A DNA stretch of 64,000 bases. Origin: Sycobia sp. Sy_11 (lineage: Eukaryota > Arthropoda > Insecta > Hymenoptera > Epichrysomallidae). How positions within the stretch are numbered: position 1 is the first letter of the stretch; every line of letters begins with the position of its first letter. The stretch covers positions 4,910,001 to 4,974,000 of the forward strand of contig JACCIC010000003.1 in the NCBI GenBank assembly GCA_018907035.1, given 5' to 3'. Position numbers and translations under genes: made by a program. Positions 49,185 through 59,640 of the stretch are shown here, piece after piece. A model generated the notes under the pieces. It was not told where the DNA came from, ran no database searches, and saw only the letters and a list, made by a program, of their open reading frames with translations.

Positions 49185-49653
49185 TATATATAGATTATAT
49201 AGTTTCTCGAATCGTTAATATTCAGTAGTAATAAATGACAGATAAATTTTCTATGTACACGCGATATTTGGGCGACCACCAGCAAAGTGCCAAGTGCGTG
49301 CGCTTAGCGCACTACTTTATAATATGACGATGCCGGCGCATCAGACGTCTACCCCGATGCTCCGCCACTCAGCCGCACCAGCACCTATGCATAATATATA
49401 CGCTTATACTTTTAACGCGTGCCTATATAATATATAACAAGCATATGCACGTAACAAGTCGACGGAAAAGGAGCGCAGCGCAGCGTACGATTATAAACGC
49501 GGAGGCGAAATCGCGAATTCGAGACCGCGCGAAGCGTCTCGTGCGCGGGAGGGAGGTGGTTGCTCTATCTCTCCCTCCCCCTCCCCTCTCTCTATCTCAT
49601 TCCACTCGCGAACAGCGCGCCCGAGCGCAGCCACGCTGCGCGACACGTGCGCG

Positions 49654-49661
49654 TGACGTCA
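49654..49661. promoter_or_regulatory. CRE palindrome TGACGTCA
   Basis: Exact bZIP site, 4 nt after a CACGTG E-box (49644-49649), with another CACGTG at 49706-49711. Confidence 0.4.
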
Positions 49662-49759
49662 CCGTCGCCTCGGTCACGCGAGCACCGTGTGCTTCCATCC
49701 ACGGTCACGTGCCCAGTCACGCGCTCGCGCTGCGCGCGAAACAGCGCGCTGCATGCATA

Positions 49760-49760
49760 A

Positions 49761-49795
<35 letters not shown>

Positions 49796-49797
49796 CA
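49760..49797. repeat. (AC)19 microsatellite
   Basis: A 38-nt AC run with one GC step near 49789. Confidence 0.95.
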
Positions 49798-49878
49798 ACA
49801 GCCGTCCGCTCCCGGGCGCCCGGTATATATATATATAGATATAGATGCTGCAGTTGGTGTGCACATATAGGCGCATAG

Positions 49879-49906
49879 CTCTGTCTCCGTCTCCTTTTAG
49901 ACAGAG
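49879..49906. other. Small hairpin
   Basis: CTCTGTCT (49879-49886) and AGACAGAG (49899-49906) are exact complements around a 12-nt loop. A further AGCT on each side could pair with a small bulge. Confidence 0.45.
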
Positions 49907-50121
49907 AGCTGGTGGAGGGAGGACGTCTCCCGCGTTATAACCCACGACGGGTTATTATAGTACTAATCTAGTAATAGGCGCTCGAATGCACGGACTGCAC
50001 AACTGCACTTGATCCCGCGCGCTCGATACGATGACATTCCCTGCGCGGTCGCGCGAACGTTCCGCTACGCCTCGTCGCTCGCTCTCTCTCTCTCATTATT
50101 TTTCTGTCACTCTCTGCGTGT

Positions 50122-50258
<137 letters not shown>

Positions 50259-50259
50259 A

Positions 50260-51535
50260 AAGGTAATAATAATCTATTTGTCCATAGAATTTTGAAAATA
50301 TTGGTGATCATAGATAAACAGTTTTAATATATTTTTCACTCCTAAAAGAACGGTCGTAATGCAAATATATTAGAAATTGGATAAAATGTATGTAATATTT
50401 CATTGATAAATTATTTGGAGCGACGAAAGGTATTCGGTAACTATCGTAAAGCCAGACTGACTGTATGGAAAATTAAAGTTAGAAACCCACTTGTAGATAC
50501 TGAATTTGAATACTGAACTGTAAACGACGATATGTAATGTTTGTTAATTTATATATCCATATTTCGTGAATATTGCATCATGGAAAAAGTTTATTATCGG
50601 TAAAGAAGAAAACTCAGAGGAAGATATAAATTTTGATAATTAAATGGTCCACAAAATTAAAGATAAATTTTTAAAAGAAGAGTTTAATAATACAATATTT
50701 AAAAATAAGAGAGACGTTATTTTAACTAATACAACTAAAGAGAATCCGTGGGTAGAAAGGGTGGTGAGGGCGTTACAAAAATACCAGACACTGATAAATG
50801 TTGAAATGACGCCCCTGAATTATGCTACATAATTTTAAATTTACTTTTACGATTTTACTTCACTAATAATTAATATCAGAAACTGAAATTGTGTAAATAC
50901 AAGTACTTCGATAAGAGCATTACGTCATTTTTGCATAAAATTCGTGATTAAAACGTGAGTAAGTTACGGGACACCGATCGTGATTAAATTTGCTGAATTT
51001 TTTACATGTCACGCATCTCGACGCCATTACCGAATGTCTCCACGGTGACGAGTCCTAAACTCTACGAGTTTCGAGATCCACTGCACCCCCCCCCCCACGC
51101 ACAGAAGGGTGGCGACTGACCTGCGATGTTTAGGATTTACCATAGTAATCGCACGTTAGGTACGTACAAACTTCCAAACGTGTTTGTTACCCCCGGATGT
51201 TGTCCATTGCAGCTACGGTCTCTACCTGCAGTGACAGCGCAGACGAGGCTATGAGCTCTTGCTGAAATTTCACCTAAACCCTCAAAACCGACTTAATAAG
51301 TCGCTTTCTTAAAAAAATATTCACCCTTGACGCTATCTATTATATTAATTTTAACACAAGTATAGCAGTTATAATTTGTTTCAAATTTGTCCTTTTAATA
51401 TAAATATTATTCGGTGAACCTTAATTCACGCACAGCTGTTATAGTATCGACAGGTATCTTGGTCTATGAACACCTAGAAATAATTATTTAAATTATTTTA
51501 TTTTATTTACTTTTTATTCTTGTCAGTGTTACTGT
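50260..51535. other. Spacer with no confirmed gene
   Basis: AT-rich to 51.0 kb, then intermediate GC at 51.0-51.3 kb with a run of eleven C (51086-51096). The 62-codon + strand frame at 50644-50832 is somewhat protein-like but unrecognised and has no supported splice context. Confidence 0.4.
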
Positions 51536-51540
51536 CTTAA

Positions 51541-51900
51541 AATTAGAATTAAAAATTGTACTTATGTCGACTGTTCTGAATTAAATTAATAAATATTTTT
51601 ATCGGTCTTACAGTCTTTATAATATAATATATTAGCTAAAATAATGACAGTCAGACTGTCCTTGTTTATATTCACCCCCGAAGAATCTGAAATAAAACTT
51701 ATTAGTACAATAAATTATATTAAAAATTAAAAATTAAACATAAAAATAAAAATAAAATAATAAATAAAATAAAAATAATAAAAACAACATTCTATGTTAG
51801 TAAAGAACGACCTGACTGCCCTTACCACCTGCAGTTTAGATTCTCCTTTGGTGTCCGACGTTTCGAACCGCCACGGTTCATCCTCAGAAACTAAACTGAG
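51541..51900 (-). repeat. Repeat-family copy with ribozyme-like core
   Basis: On the minus strand the order is: hammerhead-like core (51898-51832), a T-rich low-complexity spacer, then the tail (about 51690-51541). The tail is nearly identical to the arms of the 27.3-27.55 kb inverted repeat (TCTGACTGTCATTATTTTAG, GTAAGACCGATAAAAAT, GTCGACATAAGT). The 28-kb copy has the same order. A 3' non-coding end of a retroelement, for example a Penelope-like element (known to carry hammerhead motifs), would fit. No reverse transcriptase was found nearby. Confidence 0.7.
51832..51898 (-). ncRNA. Hammerhead-ribozyme-like motif, probably degenerate
   Basis: Minus strand, in order: CAGTTTAG (51898-51891), CTGAGGA (51887-51881, fits CUGANGA), an extra T, helix GAACC/GGTTC (51879-51875 with 51869-51865, 5-nt loop), GAAA (51864-51861), CGTC (51860-51857), then CTAAACTG (51839-51832), which pairs exactly with the first element. 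The conserved blocks of a hammerhead are present in the right order, enclosed by an 8-bp outer stem. Departures are the extra base before helix II, no clear helix III, and 17 unpaired bases before the outer stem. Cleavage activity is therefore doubtful. Confidence 0.4.
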
Positions 51901-52664
51901 TTAACCTTTAAAGTGCTGGAAAGCTGATATATCGGCTCAAAAACATAATACTAGGATACCTTTTTATCCTTAAGTAAATTGATGCGCTAAGTTCGTATCT
52001 GAAGTTGGTTTAACCTTATCACTTCAGAGTCAAGGTCAATGAAGGTCATTTGAAGGTCAAACCTAGCAATATGGTTTGAATCATTGCAAAAGATATATCT
52101 TTACGTTTTTGGAGTCACTGAGTTAGGGTTTTACGTCATTTTGACCTCAAATAAAAAAAGAGATAGATTTTTCCAAGGTCGGGTGGAGAATATTTCCAGA
52201 GAAATATTTAAAACTGGTTTTTAGATTTTGAGAGAATTTAACGCCGAATTTTCTCATTCAACCATTCGAATTTCTCTCAATATCGTTAATCAGATAAATT
52301 TGTCAGATTCAGACGTAACACCTCGGGATACTCTTAGATATAATTTTTGTTCGAATATATATGATACTTTCTACATTTGAGCTTGAAGTGACTTTGTTTG
52401 ATCTCGAATGACCGTGATTATGAGCAGTTATGACCGATCAGAGTCCATATTTGGATGCAGCACATCTCAAAACCTGAGAATACGATTTTATTCCTATTTT
52501 ACCGAACTAAAACTTTTTCAGGACCATCCAGGGCAGGAGAGCCGATATATCGGCGCAGTCCATGATAGGACCATTGTACATAGTTAATGGGTGTTACAAG
52601 ATATGAATTTGGGCACTATCAAAGGAGGTTTCGAAACCTCAAAACCCGGCTCTTTAAAGGTTAA
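51901..52664. mobile_element. Non-autonomous piggyBac-like element (TTAA-flanked MITE)
   Basis: TTAA at 51901-51904 and 52661-52664 flank terminal inverted repeats. The left end reads CCTTTAAAGTGCTGG (51905-51919) and the right end, reversed, CCTTTAAAGAGCCGG (52660-52646), which is 13 of 15 identical. TTAA target duplication and a CC start are hallmarks of piggyBac transposition. Subterminal palindromes occur at both ends (51922-51937, and GCCGATATATCGGC at 52541-52554). The 756-bp interior has no open frame for a transposase, so it would depend on one supplied elsewhere. It lies at the edge of the ribozyme-like repeat, whose sequence seems to continue on the far side, so it is the younger insertion. 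Confidence 0.65.
52030..52059 (+). promoter_or_regulatory. Three AGGTCA nuclear-receptor half-sites
   Basis: AGGTCA at 52033-52038, 52043-52048 and 52054-52059, spaced by 4 and 5 nt (DR4 and DR5 layouts). The first is within TCAAGGTCA, the extended site recognised by FTZ-F1/ERR-type receptors. A reversed TGACCT lies at 52142-52147. All are inside the transposon. Confidence 0.4.
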
Positions 52665-55375
52665 TGTTAAGTTTGAACTAAACTAAGTTAATGTTACAAT
52701 TCCTGTCTTAATTTTTTTGTGCTTTTATAATTTTGATACAATTTAATTTATTTTTATGCTTGGGAAGGGTGTCTTTAGTCTCAGTGAAACGTTTCAAAAG
52801 TAAGTTTATAAGTAATTTTGTTAAATAAATAAAAATTTAAACTGTCGAAATTAATAGTTTCAATTATTTACATTGATTTCCAAAAAAGAGAAGTTCTGAC
52901 TAGTATCATTTCATCTTAATGCTATTTCTGTAACATTTGTTGACTAATGATCCTTTTTTCCTTTTATGTAGCCATCCTTTTATTTTCTTATTTAGTAGAC
53001 TTCTCTGTGCCACTTCCACATATTCTACCAAAATTTCTTTCGCTTCTTTATCATTTTTATTAAAAATTATTAAATAGACTCTAGTATACAGTAAACCTTC
53101 TCAGGATCTCGTGTAAAAATTGTTTGGGCGAATGCAAAAATTAACACGATATCGGAAATAATTTGTGATTATCTTAGTCTCGGGAAGCGAATATAGAACA
53201 AGTATTTGAAACATGGGTTTAGCACCTAATTTGGCCCTAACGGCCAAAAGTGGCTTGTCAAATACCGAAATAATTTTGATTCTCATAATGAAAGATGATG
53301 ACTACTTAGATAACAGTAATTCTATCACCATCGCTTTTCATATGCTATATAGTCAAGTGCATTATTAAACCTTGTCTTTTTAAAGATCCCTGACATTTCA
53401 AAGCTGATATTTTTGCTCTTTTGAAGTATCTTGAAATCCAGATGATTATAGCGCATATATCAGGCCAAATTTAGATACAGAATAAAAAACTTTTTCGGAG
53501 CCAATAAAAATTCCATTTTTTGTTTTATACATATGTGAATCAAAATAAAAAAATTTTTCTTCAATTACTCAAATAATGTGTCGTCGAGGAAGTATATTTA
53601 GTCGGCAAAAGTGTTGTATCTGCATGAGAAAGACATCTTCATCATTAGGACGTATCTGCTTTGAAAATCGTCTGTTCCAATATGAAGAGTAAAGAGGCAT
53701 TGGATATTAACCAAAACAGTGACGGGTCACAAAGTTGGATTACTTCCGTTGCAAATATAAGTTTCAGTGAACAATCAAGTGACAAGGCCTTGAATTCAAT
53801 GAAATTCGCTAGTACTTTCTGTTAATTGATTTTGTATTTAATCTTTTTTCCGTCTAGACGGAAAATCGTATCGGTAAGGGGCACGTCTTGCATTGTAAAA
53901 TATACAGAACTCTTTGAAGAGCGCGATAATCAGACTCGTATAATGCTTGAATCAAAATACATTAAAGCTCGCTCTGAATTTATAATGCCTCTCGTAATTC
54001 CCACAAATATGCTCTATATGTTTTAGCCGATATGCGAGAATCATAATATTTTTCTACTTATAGGAATCGCTTTTGTTTTAAAAATGATACGTGCACGCGT
54101 CAATGAAATTACGTAGTATTAAAATGTTAATAACCTTCACGTAATACTTAAATAAATCAAACATTTTTTTTCATCACCTCGTTATACTATTTCCACTTTA
54201 TCATACAATGTATATATGTGAAGCTTGAGTACCGCTAAAATTAACGAGAGCTCAATGCTATAATGAAAATATAAACCAACCCTGTAATTTCGAAGATTGT
54301 CCACAAAATAATATCAAGGGATATATTAGAACTGTCGCTGGACGGCTAAAAAATAATCATCTAATAATATTTAATAATGGCTTTGTTTTTATTATTCAAA
54401 GTCAAGAAGGTATAATAACAGAGCGAATCGTTTGTGCTATAGATACTATTTTTTTATGATTTTACATATAAATATAGAACGACGCATGTCGTCGGTGGAT
54501 CCTATCCGAAAGTTCCACAGCGTAATAAAAAGTCTTGACATTATCTTTAAACCCGTCAAAATAAGAATCACATTTTAAATTTAAAGAACTTGTATTTATA
54601 GTTTAAGTATCGCTTGAAAAAAGATATTATGCGTTTAAATATTATAATAGAAAGATTGAATTTGTTTAAGCTATTTCTCTCGAAAGTACCATTTTTCTAA
54701 GCCAATTTACAATAGAATTTGTAAATTTTTGAAATTACTAGTTATTTGTAATTTCCACTATATTCTCTTCACGTACAATTTATATCTAAAAGGCCATTTG
54801 GATATTACAGTGGATTAATAATAATTTTTTAATGTCACAGAAAAACGAAAATTCTGTTTTCTTGTAAGACTTTTTTTGAAAAAATAGCATACGAGTTTTA
54901 AAAATTTATACCTTCTCCTCTAACGATAGCTATTTCGTACTACTCAAATTGCCATATATTTATTCTTCCGATATACGATTTAGCTGCAGCGAGTTCTATA
55001 CGACGGCTTTTATATGAAAATAAGAGAAAAATTAAATTAAATCAATGCTATCGAAACACCTTGTACTGAGAGCCCTTCGTGAAGTTTCGAGTTCTTCAAA
55101 CCGTTGGCCGAGCAAAATTAATAAGAGAATAAATATAAGAGACATTCTATATGTAAGGTCAATAAATGCAATTGTCTCACTTGTATCCGATGAAAAATTG
55201 GAGCACATTTGAATACTATCGATCTTGTTTTATATGTTTTATAAATTAAGTATAAATTGATATTTACATTGAAATAATGGTATATATTAAAAACCTCGAA
55301 AACCGCTCATTGTGAAAAAAGTTGATAATAGCTTGAACAATATACAGCATATAATCAGTTTTCTCATTAATTCAC

Positions 55376-55380
<5 letters not shown>
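52665..55380. other. AT-rich desert
   Basis: The first bases (52665-52720) probably continue the interrupted repeat: they contain AACTAAACTAAGTTAATG, similar to the stem region at 51889-51900. The rest shows no gene; the frames at 53286 minus and 53826 plus are unrecognised. Confidence 0.45.

Positions 55381-55381
<1 letters not shown>

Positions 55382-55435
<54 letters not shown>
55382..55435. repeat. (TA)27 microsatellite
   Basis: Perfect 54-nt run in the AT-rich desert. Confidence 0.95.
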
Positions 55436-55438
<3 letters not shown>

Positions 55439-55439
55439 A

Positions 55440-56353
55440 CACCGTTAAAGTTAATATAAAAATGATCATTAATATAAAAAATCATGATCTCATATATGTT
55501 AACGATCTAATTTTATTAGTAATTAATGTTAATGTCTTATGACAAAACTATGTCCTATATTTAAAATAAAAAAAAAACAATAAATCGAGCTTTTATATAC
55601 TTTTTTTTACTTTTTTATTGTTTCACATAGTGGGTTATTCCAGGTATTAAATTGCACAACTGAATAAATATATACAATCCTTTCGTAAATTTAACTTCGA
55701 ATTCGAATTCATTACTCTTAATCTTCGAACATTAGTAATTTTTTTTTCTATTAAGAACAAACTTAAACGGTTTTATAACCGGATGTCGTTGGATCGTATT
55801 TTTTTCGCTGTTAATTGAAACATTTTGATCTAATTGCGTAACGAAAGAAGAAAAAACGGAATTTCCATTCAACTATAACACTTATTGCTATATCTTCATA
55901 ATACGCGTGAATATTTATGAAGTATAATTAATCTGGAAAACATTCTTTCTTTAATGCTAAACATGCAAGTTTCTATAAATCATTGCAGGTGCGAGAATGC
56001 TAACTATATGGGTGACACAAGCTCTAAAGGTAAACCAACTTTAATAATGCTTGGCTTTCATAAAATATTCCTAAATCTCGCCTTAACATTCAAATCCTCT
56101 ACCATTATAATTTTATGCATTATCTTTCTTGAAAGCAATAATATATTTTTTACTATGTGTACTTACGATTGAAATATTTACACTTCGTTAATTTTTTTTA
56201 AAAAATATTGGTTTATGCCAAAATAATAGATGATAAAGCATAAAAAATAAAATAATATTAAGAAATATTGATATTGATATATTCATTAATAATTATATAA
56301 GTATAAATTTTCAAATTATCAAAACTGAGTAAATGTATTCCTTTTGATAAATA

Positions 56354-56385
<32 letters not shown>

Positions 56386-57950
56386 TTTCTGTCTGTGCGT
56401 GCATGTGTGTAAGCACGCGCGTGTGTATGTGTGTAAAATTTTATTATATGTCATCATGTTAAAATATAAAATTTTTTCATCATTTTTTTCATTGTAATAA
56501 AAGGTAAATAATACTTCTGTTTGAAGACGAGCATTTTTCTAACGTAGACATCATTATTGTCGAATATATTAATGTACTATAACAAAAAAATTATATTAGG
56601 TTACACTTTAGTATTGGCGCCGATGAGGAAATGAGAGCGAAGGATTTTCCTTATTTATAAGAGATAAAAAATCTTGTAGAATTAAAAAATAGTTGAACTA
56701 ACAAAACAATTCATGTTTAAACATGTGAGCATACATATAGCTATTTCAAGTTCATATACTGTGTACACAAGAGCACACCTTTTGTTACACTTCCATGTAT
56801 TGATAACACGTGTTGCTTATGAAAGTGGTTGTGCACAAGTCGTCATGATTTTTCATTCCGAATTTATCTCCTATTTTCTTACTGTAAAACGAATTTCTGT
56901 TTTTATGCTTTGAAGCGAATAATAAGCTTTATATCTGTAATGCAATAATAATAAGCATTATATCTGTAAAAAGAGCGAATAATTATTATTCATATTACGA
57001 TATTATTAAGCCGGTAGTAAAAAGTCGTGAAATTTAAAAAAATTACAAGCAACAGAACATCTGCGATAATTTGATTAAAATTTTTTCATTGAAGACTCGC
57101 GCTTAGATTAGGTAAATATCATAACTTATTCTAAAATGTCTACCAATGCCCAGAATTTTTTTTCTAAGTATTTCAACCTCATGATATTAATAAGTTACTT
57201 TATGAATCCAAAGAATTACAGTCTAGAAACATTCCACACAATAGTTACAGTTGCAAGGTGTAGTGACGTCCGAGTATTTTACCTCTTCACTTATACGAAC
57301 ATCGAACATTCCAGTTCAACAAATTTGTCCGACAATAATCGCTCTAATTAAGACTGAAATACAAGTTGATGTCCTCGCCGGATAGCCCGCCGGATTTCTT
57401 GCTTACAATCTAAATTTTTCAGTACATGTATTTTGTTAAATATGTCTTTTTAAGAAATATAAGCAAATAAAAATAGAAAATCCCAGCTCTTTGATTATAT
57501 CACATAATCGTTCTTTCAGAAGGAACTTTTTAAAAAAAGATCCTTTAATAAAAAAATATAATTCTATTCATTGCACACAGTAAGAACAATCGTCAAAGTT
57601 AAGACTTTTTAAGAGTAACCTTACTGATCAAGACATAGTTTTCGTATTTATTATTACTTCTCCATACATATGGTTACGATAAATTAGTTTTAAAACATTC
57701 AACAATAAAAATAAATGTAATAAATAACGGGACGTATTGGTAGCATACAGATGAGATCTCAAAGTAACAGCGAAAAGGGATGGAGAAACATCATGTATCA
57801 ATCGCCATTATTTCGAACGTCCAATACGTTCTTCATGCGTCTATATTCCTTCGTATATCTACTATAGAGGTTATGTCTATACGAAAATCCATTTATATCG
57901 ACGCATTATTTTCTCAACATATATCACGGATCGCAAATTGTATAAGCTTC
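55440..57950. other. AT-rich desert
   Basis: Contains a CT run (56354-56380) with a GT-rich patch after it, and a local duplication of AATAATAAGCxTTATATCTG at about 56920 and 56949. The 102-codon + strand frame at 57780-58088 has no recognisable motif. Confidence 0.45.
56354..56380. repeat. (TC)13 microsatellite
   Basis: A 27-nt TC run. Confidence 0.9.
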
Positions 57951-57959
57951 GATAAAGCG

Positions 57960-58330
57960 GCACAGTTGGCGCAGGTAATAACGTATTGCCAAAATTGGTC
58001 TTGCATACGTGTGTCGCAATGGCCCATGCGTCCAAGAGCTCAGGCAAGTTATTACGAAAATCGGCATTCAATTGCCAGCCCTTCGTGAAAATTAAAGAAC
58101 AAAGAGTTCCGCTGTACGACTACGCGACGAAACGAGGCTTCGTTCCACAACGCACCACTCCGGGGGCTTACGTCCCTTTAACCTATTCATCTCGTTTCGC
58201 ACGCTTCAGCATAATCCCTGCTTTATGAAGAACCCAGAATAGAACGCATTCCCAACTACAAAGCATTCGAATTCAACTTTCTGGCCGGCTTTTCCAAATC
58301 CATCAGAGTGCGATTCTAAAATATACGTAT
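57960..58330. other. Moderately GC-rich segment, unrecognised
   Basis: Free of simple repeats, with an open + strand stretch (57986-58228, 80 codons). The peptide has no signature I know. An exon or transposon relic is possible. Confidence 0.25.
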
Positions 58331-58342
58331 ACTTGAGCTCGC

Positions 58343-58347
<5 letters not shown>

Positions 58348-58411
<64 letters not shown>
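58348..58411. repeat. (TA)32 microsatellite
   Basis: 64 nt, the longest perfect TA run in the window, followed by an ACACGCATATAC tail. Confidence 0.95.
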
Positions 58412-58414
<3 letters not shown>

Positions 58415-58459
58415 GCATATACTAGACCTACTTTCTTATATTATATTAGAATTTCTATG

Positions 58460-58649
58460 TAATCTCCCACCCCTTGCCATCCAGCCGAGCGAGCGCATTC
58501 TTCGTTGCCGCTTTATCGCGCAAGCCGAAAGCCCCACGAAATCGGTCCGACTGCTCGGGCGCGCGCGCGGCCGATTGCGCAAGCGCCGCGCCGCCCGTCG
58601 CGGCTGAAACTCTGGCCTGTTTTCGAAATAATCGACCGCTACTCGATGC

Positions 58650-58699
<50 letters not shown>

Positions 58700-58860
58700 G
58701 CCTAGCCGGGCGCGTGCTCGTGCCTATATAGTTGCAATCCGTGTGAAATCCGAATGCCATAACCCAATTCCACATATTCCGTCCCCTCCCCCTCCATGTT
58801 TTTTTCTTCTTTTTTATTCTGCTCGCGGGACACGTGTGCGTACTGTCAAGTGCAACGAGT
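58460..58860. other. GC/CpG-rich island
   Basis: CpG-rich on both sides of a TA run, with CACGTG at 58831-58836. Frames on both strands run through the TA repeat. Confidence 0.45.
58653..58696. repeat. (TA)22 microsatellite inside GC island
   Basis: Perfect 44-nt run with CpG-rich DNA on both sides. Confidence 0.95.
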
Positions 58861-59199
58861 ATCGAGTCTTCTATATAAATATATATATTGGCCCAAGCGA
58901 AGCGGAATCGAAGCGTAAAATATAAAAATAATGTATATATATAAGAGCATTTTATATATATATATATGCGTTAATATTTTACCCACGCAGCCCATTCTGT
59001 GCATGAGTATTATCCATAAACTCGAGTAGTCGTTTAAATTAATTCTTGCTCTTACAAATTAATACCTTGAAATTGGACTTTTCACCAATTATCAATCGTA
59101 TAGCCGTCATATAATATTATAATTGTTGACGATTAGTGAAATTGAGCGCGAATTTCTTCTTAAATAGCAAAAAAAAAATTTCTTAAGAAAAGGGGGACA

Positions 59200-59640
59200 C
59201 GAGGAATCTAGGAAACATATGACTGCTGCTGCTGCTGCTGTGCGTCTACGACAGCCGAGAACCGGAGAATTGGAGCGCGCGAGCTTAAAGGCAGGAGGCT
59301 GCTTTTGTAACCGAGAGATCGGGAACGAATAAGTCGCGTTTATTTTCGCCCTTCCCCCGTGACAGACATAGGAGTGAGAGAGGAGGGGGGGGCTCGGGCG
59401 CCTTTAATTCAACTAACGCGACTGGGTCATCTATTTTCACTTCGGCACGCGCCGACGATTCGCTTAAGATATGAGCCGCGAAAAATAGCAAGAAACCGAT
59501 GCCCAATGTCCAGAGATCGAGATCGCCCATTAAGTGGTCGGCCGATGGAAGATTCGTGGTCCATAATGAATGCGTGCATTAAGATCACTCTCCGCCATCG
59601 ATTTTTTCAACCGTTCTGATAAAAGCGATCGAAGCCAATG
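59200..59640. other. GC-rich island with CTG repeat
   Basis: Begins with (CTG)6 at 59223-59240 and has a run of eight G at 59385-59392. The minus-strand frame 59530-59285 (81 codons) begins with a hydrophobic stretch (LWTLGIGFLLFFAAHIL) that could mimic a signal peptide. No family is recognisable and no supporting splice site or promoter is visible, so it is not called as a gene. Confidence 0.35.

Larger units (their letters stand above)
49240..50110. other. GC/CpG-rich island with CRE and E-boxes
   Basis: Dense CpG. CACGTG at 49644-49649 and 49706-49711 lies close to a full CRE at 49654-49661. A CA run and a small hairpin follow. Frames of 62-141 codons on both strands run through the CA repeat (poly-TH) and are not called. 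The density of promoter-type sites makes this the best promoter-like island in the right half. Confidence 0.45.

Noticed and set aside
49445..49878. Arg/His-rich frames in the 49.5-kb island
   Set aside because: They depend on the CA repeat (poly-TH) and CpG-rich composition and overlap frames on the other strand.
50644..50832. 62-codon + strand frame with protein-like composition
   Set aside because: Lys/Asn/Ile bias follows from AT-rich DNA; no motif, neighbour or splice site supports it. Possible transposon fragment only.
57780..58228. Two overlapping + strand frames of 102 and 80 codons
   Set aside because: They are in different frames over the same DNA and neither peptide is recognisable. 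Left as an unassigned segment.
59285..59530. Possible secreted peptide (81 codons, minus strand)
   Set aside because: The hydrophobic N-terminus looks like a signal peptide, but there is no family match, no promoter or splice support, and frames open by chance are common in GC-rich islands.
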